NCBI GenBank assembly: GCA_014762635.1
Contig: JABURR010000089.1
Span: forward strand, 1 to 56,756
Source: Paracoccaceae bacterium
Lineage (GTDB): Bacteria; Pseudomonadota; Alphaproteobacteria; Rhodobacterales; Rhodobacteraceae
DNA: 56,756 bases
Direction of reading: 5' to 3'
Position numbers and translations under genes: made by a program. The notes below the pieces were generated by a model that was given only the letters and a program-made list of their open reading frames with translations, ran no database searches and was not told the origin of the DNA. How positions within the stretch are numbered: position 1 is the stretch's first letter; the number at the start of each line of letters is the position of its first letter. Of this stretch, positions 44,179-53,572 are shown in pieces.

Positions 44179-46595
44179 ACGATCTGACACCGAGCCGCGA
44201 AGAACGGACTGAAAACCTCAAGGGCCTCGGCTGCTCGCGCAAGCGGGTCGAGGACGCCCGGTTCACCCAGGGAAAGGGCAACTATGTCGACGATATCAAG
44301 ATGCCGGGGATGCTCTTCGGCGATTTCGTCCGCAGCCCCTATGCCCATGCGCGTGTGAAGAACATCAACAGCGAGGAAGCGCTGAAGGTGCCCGGCGTTC
44401 TGGCCGTGCTGACCGCCAAGGACCTGGAGCCGCTTGGCCTGCACTGGATGCCGACCCTTGCGGGCGACAAGCAGATGGTGCTGGCCGATGGCAAGGTCCT
44501 GTTCCAGGGCCAGGAAGTGGCCTTCGTCGTGGCCACCGACCGCTACGCCGCCGCCGATGGCATCGAGGCGGTCGAAGTCGAGTACGAGGAACTGCCCGTT
44601 GTGGTGGACCCGTTCAAGGCGCTTGATCCCGACGCGCCGGTGCTGCGCGAAGACCTGGAAGGCCAGACCGAAGGCGCACACGGTCCGCGCAAGCATCACA
44701 ACCACATCTTCCTGTGGGAAGCCGGGGACAAGGAAGCCACCGAAAGCGTTCTGGCAAGTGCCGACGTGGTGGCCGAGGAGATGGTCTATTATCACCGCAC
44801 CCATCCCTGTCCGCTGGAGCCCTGCGGCTGTGTCGCCTCGATGGACAAGGTGAACGGCAAGCTCACCCTCTGGGGCACCTTCCAGGCGCCGCATGCGGTG
44901 CGCACCGTGGCCTCGCTGATCTCGGGGATTGCCGAGCACAATATCCGGGTGATCTCGCCCGATATCGGCGGCGGTTTCGGCAACAAGGTGGGTGTGTATC
45001 CGGGCTATGTCTGCTCGATCGTCGCCTCCATCGTCACCGGCAAGCCGGTGAAGTGGATCGAGGACCGGATGGACAACCTGATGGCCACGGCCTTTGCCCG
45101 CGACTACTGGATGAAGGGCAAGATCGCCGCCACGAAAGAGGGCAAGATCACCGGGCTCTGGTGTCACACCACCGCTGATCACGGCGGTTTCGACGCCTGC
45201 GCCGACCCGACCAAGTTCCCGGCCGGGTTCATGAACATCTGCACCGGGTCCTACGACATCCCGGTGGCCTATCTCGGCGTGGACGGGGTCTACACCAACA
45301 AGGCGCCCGGCGGCGTGGCCTATCGCTGCTCGTTCCGGGTAACCGAGGCCGCCTATTTCATCGAGCGGATGATCGAGATCCTCGCGATCGAGTTGAACAT
45401 GGACGCAGCCGAGCTGCGCCGGATCAACTTCATCAAGAAGGAGCAGTTCCCCTATCAGTCCGCGCTGGGATGGGAATATGACTCGGGCGATTACCACACC
45501 GCCTGGGAAAAGGCGCTGAAGGCCGTCGATTACGAAGGTCTTCGCAAGGAACAGGCCGAACGGGTCGAGGCCTTCAAGCGGGGCGAGACGCGCAAGCTGC
45601 TCGGCATCGGTCTGACCCATTTCACCGAGATCGTCGGCGCCGGTCCGGTCAAGAACTGTGACATCCTGGGTTTGGGGATGTTCGACAGTTGCGAGATCCG
45701 GATCCATCCGACCGGCTCCGCCATCGCCCGGCTGGGCACGATTTCTCAAGGTCAGGGCCATGCCACCACATTCGCCCAGATCCTGGCCTCGGAAATCGGT
45801 CTTCCGGCTGACAGCATCACCATTGAGGAGGGCGACACGGACACCGCACCCTACGGGCTTGGAACATACGGGTCGCGGTCCACTCCGGTCGCAGGTGCTG
45901 CCACGGCGATGGCGGGCCGCAAGATCCGCGCGAAAGCGCAGATGATCGCGGCCTACCTGCTGGAGGTCCATGACGACGACGTCGAATGGGACGTGGATCG
46001 TTTCGCGGTCAAGGGCGCGCCCGAGCGCTTCAAGACCATGGCCGAGATCGCCTTCGCCGCCTACAATCAGGCGATCCCGGGTATCGAGCCGGGGCTCGAG
46101 GCGGTCAGCTACTACGACCCGCCCAACATGACCTACCCGTTCGGGGCCTATATCTGCGTGATGGAAATCGACGTGGATACCGGCGTGCATGAAATCCGCC
46201 AGTTCTACGCGCTGGACGATTGCGGCACCCGGATCAACCCGATGATCATCGAGGGCCAGGTGCATGGCGGCGTGACCGAGGCGCTGGCCATCGCGATGGG
46301 TCAGGAGATCGCCTATGACGAGATGGGCAACGTCAAGACCGGTACGCTGATGGACTTCTTCCTGCCCACCGCCTGGGAGACGCCCAACTACACCACCGAC
46401 CACACCACGACCCCCAGCCCGCATCACCCGATCGGGGCCAAGGGGGTGGGCGAAAGCCCGAACGTGGGCGGTGTGCCGGCGTTCTCGAACGCGGTGCATG
46501 ATGCGTTCCGTGCCTTCGGCCTGCGGCAGAGCCATATGCCGCACGATCACTGGCGGATCTGGAAGACAGCCCACGATCTTGGTCTTCATGGCTGA
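44175..46595 (+). CDS. coxL: Form I aerobic CO dehydrogenase large subunit (Mo/Cu)
   Basis: Catalytic subunit that oxidises CO to CO2 at a Mo-S-Cu centre. 806 residues. The form I active-site loop AYxCSFR is present as AYRCSFR with the copper-ligand Cys at residue 385, close to Cys 388 of Oligotropha. This separates it from form II enzymes (AYRGAGR). Cofactor-binding segments [19 protein letters not shown] and [17 protein letters not shown] are intact. ATG 44175 overlaps the coxS stop. A GC-rich hairpin separates it from coxD. Confidence 0.97.
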   Translation: MNDLTPSREERTENLKGLGCSRKRVEDARFTQGKGNYVDDIKMPGMLFGDFVRSPYAHARVKNINSEEALKVPGVLAVLTAKDLEPLGLHWMPTLAGDKQMVLADGKVLFQGQEVAFVVATDRYAAADGIEAVEVEYEELPVVVDPFKALDPDAPVLREDLEGQTEGAHGPRKHHNHIFLWEAGDKEATESVLASADVVAEEMVYYHRTHPCPLEPCGCVASMDKVNGKLTLWGTFQAPHAVRTVASLISGIAEHNIRVISPDIGGGFGNKVGVYPGYVCSIVASIVTGKPVKWIEDRMDNLMATAFARDYWMKGKIAATKEGKITGLWCHTTADHGGFDACADPTKFPAGFMNICTGSYDIPVAYLGVDGVYTNKAPGGVAYRCSFRVTEAAYFIERMIEILAIELNMDAAELRRINFIKKEQFPYQSALGWEYDSGDYHTAWEKALKAVDYEGLRKEQAERVEAFKRGETRKLLGIGLTHFTEIVGAGPVKNCDILGLGMFDSCEIRIHPTGSAIARLGTISQGQGHATTFAQILASEIGLPADSITIEEGDTDTAPYGLGTYGSRSTPVAGAATAMAGRKIRAKAQMIAAYLLEVHDDDVEWDVDRFAVKGAPERFKTMAEIAFAAYNQAIPGIEPGLEAVSYYDPPNMTYPFGAYICVMEIDVDTGVHEIRQFYALDDCGTRINPMIIEGQVHGGVTEALAIAMGQEIAYDEMGNVKTGTLMDFFLPTAWETPNYTTDHTTTPSPHHPIGAKGVGESPNVGGVPAFSNAVHDAFRAFGLRQSHMPHDHWRIWKTAHDLGLHG

Positions 46596-46604
46596 CAAAG
46601 GAGG

Positions 46605-46623
46605 GCGGGGGGCCTCCCCCCGC
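46605..46623 (+). promoter_or_regulatory. GC-rich hairpin between coxL and coxD
   Basis: GCGGGGGG (46605-46612), loop CCT, CCCCCCGC (46616-46623): an 8-bp all-G/C stem ending two bases before the coxD ATG, with no T-run. It overlaps where the coxD ribosome site should be. Confidence 0.5.
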
Positions 46624-46625
46624 TC

Positions 46626-47510
46626 ATGTGTATGAGTACTTGGCAGGACCTTCGCGATTCCCTTGCGGATCAGGGCTACGTGGCCGCCCCGGACCTGGCG
46701 ATGGCATTGCACATCGCCATCGGCCTGGGGCGGCCGCTCCTGCTGGAAGGGGCGGCTGGCGTCGGCAAGACCGAGGTGGCCCGCGCCCTGGCCGAGGCCC
46801 GCGGCACCAAGCTGATCCGGCTTCAGTGCTACGAGGGTCTCGACGCCAATCACGCGATCTACGAATGGAACTACCAGCGCCAGTTGCTGGCGATCCGCGC
46901 CGCCTCCGAGGCGGGTGAAACCGGCAAGGCGGTCGAAGAGCGGCTGTTCTCGGAAGACTACCTTTTGCAACGTCCGCTGCTCCAGGCGATCCGGCAGGAG
47001 GAACCGCCGGTTCTGCTGATCGACGAGATCGACCGTGCAGACGAGGAATTCGAAGCCTATCTGTTGGAGGTGCTGTCGGACTTCCAGATCACCATCCCCG
47101 AACTGGGCACGATCCGCGCCAAGGCGCGTCCGATCGTGGTCCTGACCTCGAACGGGACCCGCGACCTCAGCGATGCGCTGAGGCGCCGCTGCATGTATGC
47201 CCATGTGGATTATCCCGACCGGCAGACGGAACTCGCCATCCTTGCCGCGCGGATGCCCGGGATCGAGGCCGCGCTGGCGGGCCAGATCGTCGGCTTCGTG
47301 CAATCCCTGCGCAAGGAAGAGCTGGAAAAGAAACCCGGCGTGGCCGAGATGCTGGATTTCGCCGCCGCGCTTTCGGGCCTTGGCATCAACGACATCACCG
47401 CCGACCCGGTCGTGCTCCAGGCGAGCCTTGCGACCCTTCTGAAAACCCAACGCGACCGCGCCAATCTCACCGAGGAAGTGGCGCAGCTCCTCGCGGGGCA
47501 GGCGGCATGA
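46626..47510 (+). CDS. coxD: CoxD, MoxR-type AAA+ ATPase for CO dehydrogenase maturation
   Basis: 294 residues. Walker A GAAGVGKT at about residues 42-49, Walker B VLLIDEID, sensor-1 VVLTSNGTRDLSDALRRRC. In Oligotropha CoxD is needed for sulfuration and copper insertion at the CoxL active site. Start may be ATG 46626 or ATG 46632; neither has a clear ribosome site because the hairpin lies just upstream. The stop overlaps coxE. Confidence 0.94.
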   Translation: MCMSTWQDLRDSLADQGYVAAPDLAMALHIAIGLGRPLLLEGAAGVGKTEVARALAEARGTKLIRLQCYEGLDANHAIYEWNYQRQLLAIRAASEAGETGKAVEERLFSEDYLLQRPLLQAIRQEEPPVLLIDEIDRADEEFEAYLLEVLSDFQITIPELGTIRAKARPIVVLTSNGTRDLSDALRRRCMYAHVDYPDRQTELAILAARMPGIEAALAGQIVGFVQSLRKEELEKKPGVAEMLDFAAALSGLGINDITADPVVLQASLATLLKTQRDRANLTEEVAQLLAGQAA

Positions 47511-48688
47511 GCCGCGTGACCAAATTCGCCGGGCGCGATCCGGGGTTCGGCGCGCGCATGTCGGGCTTCATGGCCCATCTGCGCGATAACGGGTTGCGGC
47601 TGGGGGTGGAGGAAACCGCCACCGCGCTGCAGGCGCTGGCCCTCGTCACCGCCGCCGACCCCGCCCAGGCGCGGCTTGCGCTAAAGGCGGTCTGTTCTGG
47701 CTCCGCCGACGAGGCAGAGCGTTTCGACGATCTCTTCAACGCCTACTGGATGAACGCGGGCAGGGTGCGCGACAAGGTTGTCACGGCGCCCCAGACCAAG
47801 CCCGCCACCGGCCGCTCTGGCATAGAAGACAGCAGCCGCCAGTCCTCGGGCACCGGGCGCAGCCACAGCCCCGATGGCGAGGGCGAGGGGGACAGCGCCT
47901 CGGACGGCACCGGCAAGCTGGTCGCCTCGTCCGTGAACAACCTGATGAAGAAGGACCTGCGCGACCTGGTTTCCCCGCAGGACATTGCCGAGGCCGAAGC
48001 CGTGGCCGAGCGTCTGGGCAAGGCGATCCGCGACCGCCGCTCGCGCCGCCGCCGTGCCGCACGGCGCGGTGACCAGATCGACTTTCGCCGCCTCGTGCGC
48101 AAGAGCCTCTCCACCGGCGGGGAGCCACTGCACCTGCCCATGCGCCAGCGCCCGACCCGTGACGTGAAATTCGTGGCGCTGTGTGACGTATCGGGATCGA
48201 TGACCGCCTATGCCCGCCCGTTCCTGGCTTTTCTCGCCGGGCTGATCCGCGCCGATGCACGCGCCGATTCCTATATCTTCCCCACCCGCCTCGTGCGGAT
48301 CACCGAGGCACTGCGCGACCCCGATCCGCTGCGCGCCCTGAACCGCCTGACCCTGCTCAGCGACGGGTTCGGCGGCGGCTCGAAGATCGGCGCCAACCTC
48401 GCGGCCTTCGCCCGGACCTATGCGCGGCGTTTCGTGGATGGGCGCAGCGTCGTCTTCATCCTCTCGGACGGCTACGACACCGACGCCGAGGAGCAGATCG
48501 GCGAGGCCCTGGCCGAGATCCGCAAACGCGGCTGCCGCATCGTCTGGCTGAACCCGCTCAAGGGATGGGATGGCTACGAACCCGTGGCGCGCGGCATGGC
48601 CGCCGCCTTGCCCCATCTCGACGGCTTCTACGCGGCCAACACGTTGCAATCGCTCGCGGCCCTGGAAGAGGAGCTTGCCCGGCTATGA
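47507..48688 (+). CDS. coxE: CoxE, VWA-domain CO dehydrogenase maturation protein
   Basis: 393 residues. N-terminal helical part, a low-complexity Ser/Gly/Asp linker at about 100-136, an Arg-rich segment (DRRSRRRRAARRGDQIDFRRLVRKS) and a C-terminal von Willebrand A domain with MIDAS motif DVSGS (227-231). CoxE works with the AAA+ protein CoxD, a MoxR-VWA pair typical of metal-cofactor insertion. Coupled to coxD and coxF by four-base overlaps. Confidence 0.94.
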   Translation: MSRVTKFAGRDPGFGARMSGFMAHLRDNGLRLGVEETATALQALALVTAADPAQARLALKAVCSGSADEAERFDDLFNAYWMNAGRVRDKVVTAPQTKPATGRSGIEDSSRQSSGTGRSHSPDGEGEGDSASDGTGKLVASSVNNLMKKDLRDLVSPQDIAEAEAVAERLGKAIRDRRSRRRRAARRGDQIDFRRLVRKSLSTGGEPLHLPMRQRPTRDVKFVALCDVSGSMTAYARPFLAFLAGLIRADARADSYIFPTRLVRITEALRDPDPLRALNRLTLLSDGFGGGSKIGANLAAFARTYARRFVDGRSVVFILSDGYDTDAEEQIGEALAEIRKRGCRIVWLNPLKGWDGYEPVARGMAAALPHLDGFYAANTLQSLAALEEELARL

Positions 48689-49527
48689 AACCTACCACGC
48701 TCTCCACCGAACGGCTCGACGCGCTGCAGACCCACCTGCGCGAAGACGGGGTGCCTTTCGCCCTGGCCACCGTCGTGCGCACCCAGGACGCCACCTCGGC
48801 CAAGGCCGGTGCCAAGGCCGTGGTCTCGGCCGAGGGCGACATTCTGGAAGGTTGGGTCGGCGGCGGCTGCGCGCGTTCCGCCATCGCGCGCGGCGCGAAA
48901 CAGGCGATCGCCACCAACAGCCCGGTCTACGTGGCGCTGCGCCCCGATGATCGGCTCAAGGCCGAGGACCTCTGCCATGGTCAAAGCAAGGACGGCATCT
49001 TCTATGCCCGCAACGGCTGCGCCAGCCGCGGCTCCATGGACATCTTCATCGACCCGGTCGTGCCCGTGCCGGACCTGGTGGTGATGGGCGACGGCCCGGT
49101 CGCACGCGCGCTGGTCTCGCTCGCCGGGCGGTTCGATTTCCGCTGCATACAGGCCGCGCGCGATCTGGACCGGACCCAGGATAGCGCTGCGGACCTTGCC
49201 ATCGACAGCTTTGACCTGCCCGCGAAGGGGGTGCAGGACCGCTTCGTGGTGATCGCCACCCAAGGCAAGGGTGACGAGGCCGCGCTGACCGCGGTACTTG
49301 CGTCCGAGCCGACCTACACCGCCTTCGTCGGAAGCAGCCGCAAGTTCCAGACCCTGCGCGACCGGCTGGTTGAAAAGGGCGCGGATCCTGCGGCCTTGGA
49401 TGCGGTCTCGGCCCCGGCGGGCCTCGAGATCGGCGCTGCCATCGCCGAGGAGATCGCGCTCTCGATCCTGGCCGAGGTGGTGGCCCGCCGCCGCGCAGGC
49501 AGACCCCCCGCCGAGCGGCCGGCATGA
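48685..49527 (+). CDS. coxF: CoxF, XdhC-family maturation factor
   Basis: 280 residues with an XdhC/CoxI-type N-terminal domain (ATVVRTQDATSAKAGAKAVV, GWVGGGCARSAIARGAKQAI) and a C-terminal Rossmann-like domain (LVVMGDGPVARALVSLAGRF, FVGSSRKFQTLRDRLVEKGAD). XdhC proteins hand sulfurated molybdenum cofactor to their enzymes. The start overlaps the coxE stop, and its own stop overlaps a 45-codon ORF. Confidence 0.93.
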   Translation: MKPTTLSTERLDALQTHLREDGVPFALATVVRTQDATSAKAGAKAVVSAEGDILEGWVGGGCARSAIARGAKQAIATNSPVYVALRPDDRLKAEDLCHGQSKDGIFYARNGCASRGSMDIFIDPVVPVPDLVVMGDGPVARALVSLAGRFDFRCIQAARDLDRTQDSAADLAIDSFDLPAKGVQDRFVVIATQGKGDEAALTAVLASEPTYTAFVGSSRKFQTLRDRLVEKGADPAALDAVSAPAGLEIGAAIAEEIALSILAEVVARRRAGRPPAERPA

Positions 49528-49661
49528 CGCGCCTTTCGCACTGGCTGTCGTGGTTCACGAGCCAGCCGCAAACCGACTCCGCGGCGGAAAAATCGCCCCG
49601 GCCCCTTGTTTCTGCCGATCAGGCCAGCATTCTGGCGCAGATCAAGTTTCCCTGTTGTTGA
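49524..49661 (+). CDS. Small ORF between coxF and coxG, coupled, ends in CysCys
   Basis: A 45-residue ORF whose ATG overlaps the coxF stop (ATGA) and whose stop is 13 bp before coxG. N-terminus TRLSHWLSWFTSQ could form an amphipathic helix; the C-terminus is QIKFPCC. About three quarters of codons end in G or C, consistent with coding but also with background. No family recognised. The coupling pattern matches the rest of the operon. Confidence 0.45.
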   Translation: MTRLSHWLSWFTSQPQTDSAAEKSPRPLVSADQASILAQIKFPCC

Positions 49662-49674
49662 AGGACATCCGAAA

Positions 49675-50124
49675 ATGGAACTGAAGGACGAAGTGACCAT
49701 CCCCGCCCCGCGCGACGAGGTCTATGCCGCGCTCAACGACCCTGAGATCCTCAAGCGCTGCATCCCCGGCTGCGAGGAGCTGATTAAGCATTCCGACGAG
49801 GAACTCGAGGCCAAGGTCGTGCTGAAGATCGGCCCGGTGAAGGCGAAGTTCAACGGCACGGTGCGGCTCGACAAGTCCGGCGCGCCGGAAAGCTTCTCGC
49901 TGACCGGTGAGGGCAACGGCGGCGCGGCGGGCTTCGCCAAGGGCGGCGCGGACGTGACGCTCGAGGATCAGGGCGACACCACGATCCTGCGCTACGAGGC
50001 CAAGGCCGACATCGGCGGCAAGCTGGCGCAACTGGGCAGCCGCCTCGTGCAGAGCACTGCCAAGAAGCTTTCCTCCAAGTTCTTCAACGAATTCGCCGCC
50101 ACGTTCGAGGATGGCGCCGCCTGA
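49675..50124 (+). CDS. coxG: CoxG, SRPBCC-fold CO dehydrogenase accessory protein
   Basis: 149 residues with the CoxG/SRPBCC pattern MELKDEVTIPAPRDEVYAALNDPEILKRCIPGCEEL and GGKLAQLGSRLVQSTAKKLSSKFFNEFA. CoxG has been linked to membrane recruitment or quinone delivery for CO dehydrogenase. This version ends after the SRPBCC domain and lacks the C-terminal membrane anchor of longer CoxG proteins. ATG 49675 is preceded by AAGGA; the open frame upstream gives a non-conserved extension. Last gene before a strong terminator. Confidence 0.94.
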   Translation: MELKDEVTIPAPRDEVYAALNDPEILKRCIPGCEELIKHSDEELEAKVVLKIGPVKAKFNGTVRLDKSGAPESFSLTGEGNGGAAGFAKGGADVTLEDQGDTTILRYEAKADIGGKLAQLGSRLVQSTAKKLSSKFFNEFAATFEDGAA

Positions 50125-50146
50125 GCGAGGCACCCCACGGAAACGC

Positions 50147-50175
50147 AAAGGGCCACCCGATGGGGTGGCCCTTTT
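50147..50175 (+). terminator. Intrinsic terminator of the cox operon
   Basis: A perfect 12-bp stem (AAAGGGCCACCC 50147-50158, GGGTGGCCCTTT 50163-50174, loop GATG) running into TTTT. Confidence 0.93.
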
Positions 50176-50206
50176 GCTTCGGTCAAATGCTGCTGCACGT
50201 TGGGAC

Positions 50207-50767
50207 TCAGTATCTCCGCCACGGGGTAGTGTGAACCACCCGTTCGTCGACCTTCCTCTTTTTCGTTTTCACAAGATCTGCATCGGCTCCGCAGAAGAGG
50301 CATTTTCGATTGCGCACCGTCGTCTCATACTGCCAAGTGATTTCCCGTTGGATTTCCCTTGTCTCGGAAATCTGGGAATGACTCCGGTCGTAGCGAGAAT
50401 TTCCAACCCGAACTTCGGTGTCCGTAAACCGCTCAATCTCGGGGAGTGAGGTTCGTGTCTCGACAAGCGCAGTAGCCCGAACAGACCAGGGTTCGCCACA
50501 ATGAGGGCATGTCTTGTGTTTGCGCCGTCTGTAATAGCCAACCATTCCACCGATCGCGGCGAAAACCAAAGACGACGTGGCTGTGACCATGATCAGTAGG
50601 CGAGTGAACTGGGGATCTCCGGTCGTGACGTTGCTCAGGTCCACAAGATAGTCTGCAATGTGTAGCCCCAAGAAGCCAATCGCGCCGCCGACGATGGCGG
50701 CAAGGGCTGTTCGAAGTGCGATGGACACAATGTCCGAAAGTTCCGGCTTTGCTTTTTCGTATCTCAT
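50207..50767 (-). CDS. Membrane protein with split CxxC zinc-ribbon, unknown function
   Basis: 186 residues. Two hydrophobic segments (about 18-40 and 54-78) are followed by a soluble C-terminal part with two CxxC knuckles, CPHCGEPW and CLFCGAD, about 75 residues apart, likely one zinc site. The middle carries repeated ETR/TRE-type charged text. Base composition is clearly less GC-rich than neighbours, which suggests recent acquisition, and a tRNA gene lies on its upstream side. Start ATG 50767 chosen; TTG 50782 is an alternative. I do not recognise the family. Confidence 0.7.
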   Translation of the reverse strand: MRYEKAKPELSDIVSIALRTALAAIVGGAIGFLGLHIADYLVDLSNVTTGDPQFTRLLIMVTATSSLVFAAIGGMVGYYRRRKHKTCPHCGEPWSVRATALVETRTSLPEIERFTDTEVRVGNSRYDRSHSQISETREIQREITWQYETTVRNRKCLFCGADADLVKTKKRKVDERVVHTTPWRRY

Positions 50768-50990
50768 TAATTTTCCGGACAAATTGGATTTGGGCGGGCG
50801 ATGCGTTGAACCTGTTTTTGTGCTTCCTCACGCCCCTGTAGGGCAATCGAAAGTATACGGGGGCCCAATGCGGATCAACCCTAAGAAATGCAGACGGTTG
50901 AGGCCAAGTCTCTTCACGATTGGACTCGGGCTTTGAAACCCAAAGTAAATCACTTCAGGCCACTTGGTAACTTTATTCGAAATGAGAATT

Positions 50991-51066
<76 letters not shown>

Positions 51067-51158
51067 ATCCGGGTGCGGGCGTGTCTTCCGCCTGCCCGCG
51101 GGTATCTAGAAGAGGGCGCGGGGCAGTTCAAGGGAAAAAATGCACCGCGCCGCAATTG

Positions 51159-51476
51159 TCAGTCGTCGTCGTCCGAGGACACGTCGGCGATGTCGTCGAG
51201 CGACACATCGTCGTCGTCGTCATCTTCCAGCAGGTCGTCATCGATATCCACGTCGTCATCATCGACGAGGACATCGTCGTCCTCCACCAGATCCTCTTCC
51301 TCGGCCTTGGCCTTCTTCTTGGTCTGGTCGGCCACCGCCACGCGGGTCTTGGTATTGTCGTCGAGCGTGATGACCTCGCCCGTGTAGGGGCTGATGATCG
51401 GGTTCTTGTTCAGGTCGTAGAAACGTTTTCCTGTCGTCGGGCAGATACGCTTCACGCCCCATTCCGGATTCGGCAT
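51159..51476 (-). CDS. FYDLN acid protein (TIGR02300 family)
   Basis: 105 residues. N-terminus MPNPEWGVKRICPTTGKRFYDLNKNPIISPYTGE is diagnostic for this alphaproteobacterial family, and the C-terminal half is almost only Asp/Glu with a few Val/Leu (about residues 62-105). Function unknown. The acidic tail is encoded by a GAY-repeat tract that reads as cgtcgtc on the plus strand and can slip in replication or assembly. Confidence 0.92.
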   Translation of the reverse strand: MPNPEWGVKRICPTTGKRFYDLNKNPIISPYTGEVITLDDNTKTRVAVADQTKKKAKAEEEDLVEDDDVLVDDDDVDIDDDLLEDDDDDDVSLDDIADVSSDDDD

Positions 51477-51660
51477 CGCAAACCCCCTTCACTCGTGCAA
51501 TGGATGTCAGATTCGGCGCGAATTGCCACAATGGACGGGGTGTGTCAAAGGCTTTTGCGGTATCGGGCCGGATGGCCCTCCGATGGTTTCGAATTGAGGT
51601 GGCGAAGACGCGGTTCCGGGCGTTATGATCGCGCCGGGCGAAATCAGGACCACAGGCACG

Positions 51661-52350
51661 ATGGGGCAGGCGACACTTCCCGGAAGTCCGGATATTCCGA
51701 TCACCCTGCGTCGTTCGGGACGGGCGCGGCGCATGTCGCTGCGCGTCTCGCGGCTGGACGGGCGGGTGACCCTGTCGATTCCCTCCTGGACAAGCGAGCG
51801 TGAGGCCCTGTCCTTCGTCCGGGAAAAGGAAGGCTGGATCCGCAAGGCGCTCGCCGAGACCCCGGGCGTGGTGGTGCCGCGGATCGGCGGCACGGTCCTG
51901 TTCGAGGGGCGCGAGGTGCCGGTGCTGGAAGGCGCGGGCCGGGGTGCCCGCTATGCGGATGGGGCCTTTCACCTGGCGCCGGGCGCGCGGGTCGGCCCGG
52001 CATTGGCCGGGGCGCTGAAGGTGATGGCCCGCGACCGCCTGGCCGAGGCCGTGAGCCGCCACAGCGCCGCGATCGGGCGTGACGCCGGGAGCATTTCCCT
52101 GCGCGACACGCGCTCGCGCTGGGGGTCCTGCGCCAGTTCGGGGAATCTGATGTTTTCGTGGCGCCTTGTGATGGCGCCCCCCGAAGTGCTGGACTACGTC
52201 GCCGCCCACGAGGTGGCCCACCTGGCCGAGATGAACCATTCCCCCGCCTTCTGGCAGCAGGTCGAACGGCTGATGCCGGGCTATCGCCCGCCCCGCCGCT
52301 GGCTGCGCGAGAACGGAGCGCTTTTGCATCGCTACAAATTCGGTGATTGA
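51661..52350 (+). CDS. YgjP/SprT-like M48-type metallopeptidase
   Basis: 229 residues. Opening ITLRRSGRARRMSLRVSRLDGRVTLSIP and the catalytic stretch SRWGSCASSGNLMFSWRLVMAPPEVLDYVAAHEVAHLAEMNHSPAFW contain the zinc HExxH (HEVAH) and a third histidine. This is the YgjP / UPF0127-like DUF45 family (M48-related) of unknown substrate. ATG 51661 matches the usual MGQ start; ATG 51625 is possible. Confidence 0.9.
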   Translation: MGQATLPGSPDIPITLRRSGRARRMSLRVSRLDGRVTLSIPSWTSEREALSFVREKEGWIRKALAETPGVVVPRIGGTVLFEGREVPVLEGAGRGARYADGAFHLAPGARVGPALAGALKVMARDRLAEAVSRHSAAIGRDAGSISLRDTRSRWGSCASSGNLMFSWRLVMAPPEVLDYVAAHEVAHLAEMNHSPAFWQQVERLMPGYRPPRRWLRENGALLHRYKFGD

Positions 52351-52382
52351 CCGACGCGCGATTTGTGATCACGTATGCGCCC

Positions 52383-53033
52383 ATGATGTTGCAACCCCGC
52401 ACCTCCGAAGCCAGCGCCGCCTCGCATGAGCGCGTCTATCGCGCCCTGCGCACGCAGATCATGCATGGGGAACTGACGCCCGGCGCCGCGCTGACCCTGC
52501 GCGGGATCGGCAAGCAGTTCGGTGTTTCCATGACGCCTGCGCGCGAGGCCGTGCGCCGCCTGACCGCCGAGGGGGCGCTAAGCCTCTCGTCTTCGGGCCG
52601 GGTGACAACGCCCGCGCTGACGAACGAGCGGATCGAGGAACTGGCGGCGCTGCGTGCGCTTCTGGAGCCGGAGCTTGCCAGCCGCGCCCTGCCGCGCGCG
52701 CACCTGGCGTTGATCGACCGGATGCAGAAGATCAACGCCGCCAATGCCGAGGCCGTCTCCAAGGGCGATCCGGTGGCCTACATCCGCACCAACCTGGAGT
52801 TTCACCGGGCGCTCTATCTGCGCGCGCAGGCCCCGGCGATGCTCGCCATGGCCGAGACGGTCTGGCTGCAGCTTGGGCCCACCATGCGCTCGCTCTACGC
52901 CCGTTTGCGTCGCAGCGACCCGCCTGCACATCACCGCACGATTCTGGCCGCGCTGAAGGCCGGGGACGAACCGGCACTGAAACTCGCGATCCGGGCCGAC
53001 GTGACGCAAGGCCTGCGGATGCTGGCCCAGTGA
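52383..53033 (+). CDS. GntR family transcription regulator (FCD type)
   Basis: 216 residues. Winged helix-turn-helix at about 15-75 (RVYRALRTQIMHGELTPGAALTLRGIGKQFGVSMTPAREAVRRLTAEGAL) and a C-terminal all-helical FCD ligand domain (AALRALLEPELASRALPRAH, NLEFHRALYLRAQAP, HHRTILAALKAGDEPA) with metal-binding-type residues. Ligand unknown. The stop overlaps the start of the reductase gene, so they are co-expressed. Confidence 0.9.
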   Translation: MMLQPRTSEASAASHERVYRALRTQIMHGELTPGAALTLRGIGKQFGVSMTPAREAVRRLTAEGALSLSSSGRVTTPALTNERIEELAALRALLEPELASRALPRAHLALIDRMQKINAANAEAVSKGDPVAYIRTNLEFHRALYLRAQAPAMLAMAETVWLQLGPTMRSLYARLRRSDPPAHHRTILAALKAGDEPALKLAIRADVTQGLRMLAQ

Positions 53034-53569
53034 TCCGGGGCCACGTCTTCATCGCCTGCTCGCTGGACGGGTTCATCGCGCGCGAGGATGGCGGTCTCGA
53101 CTGGCTGGAACTGCCAGGCGCGGCGGATGAAGATCACGGCTATTCCGCCTTTATGGCCCAAATGGACGGGCTCCTCATGGGGCGGCGCAGCTTCGAGGCT
53201 GTGCTCAGCTTCGGCGACTGGCCCTACGAGAAACCAGTGACGGTCCTGAGCCGTAGCCTGTCTCCAAAAGACATCCCGGATGATCTGCGCGGCAAGGTCG
53301 ATGTCCATCCCGGGCCGCTGCCCGCGACCATGCAGACGCTCGCCGGGCGGGGATGGCGGAATGTCTATTTGGACGGAGGCCAGACGGTCAGCGCGGCCTT
53401 GCAGGCCGGGTTGGTCGCTGAAATGACCATCACCCGCCTGCCGGTGCTGCTGGGCCGTGGAATCCCGCTATTTCGCTTGCCTGCCAAGGATATCGCCCTG
53501 ACGCTCATCGAGCAGCGCAGCTTCCCCTCGGGCATGGTGCAGAGCCGCTATTCAATCGCGAAACGGTAG
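53030..53569 (+). CDS. RibD C-terminal / dihydrofolate reductase-like protein
   Basis: 179 residues of the RibD_C/DHFR-like superfamily: HVFIACSLDGFIAREDGGLDWLE, GLLMGRRSFEAVLSFGDWPY, VTVLSRSL and WRNVYLDGGQTVSAALQAGLVAEMTITRLPVLLGRGIPLF. These proteins are NADPH-type reductases, with substrate rarely known. GTG 53030 overlaps the GntR stop. Followed by a hairpin repeat. Confidence 0.88.
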   Translation: MIRGHVFIACSLDGFIAREDGGLDWLELPGAADEDHGYSAFMAQMDGLLMGRRSFEAVLSFGDWPYEKPVTVLSRSLSPKDIPDDLRGKVDVHPGPLPATMQTLAGRGWRNVYLDGGQTVSAALQAGLVAEMTITRLPVLLGRGIPLFRLPAKDIALTLIEQRSFPSGMVQSRYSIAKR

Positions 53570-53572
53570 CCA

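Noticed and set aside
44106-47450. A 1114-codon minus-strand ORF across coxL-coxD
   Set aside because: An antisense shadow caused by high GC at third positions; the plus strand holds intact catalytic motifs.
51081-51803. Plus-strand ORFs rich in Val/Ser/Arg opposite the FYDLN protein
   Set aside because: They are antisense readings of the Asp/Glu repeat codons; the minus-strand protein is a known family.
52358-52382. TGATCACG palindrome just before the GntR gene as an autoregulatory operator
   Set aside because: Only a short 6-bp symmetric core and no second copy; too weak to list as a site.
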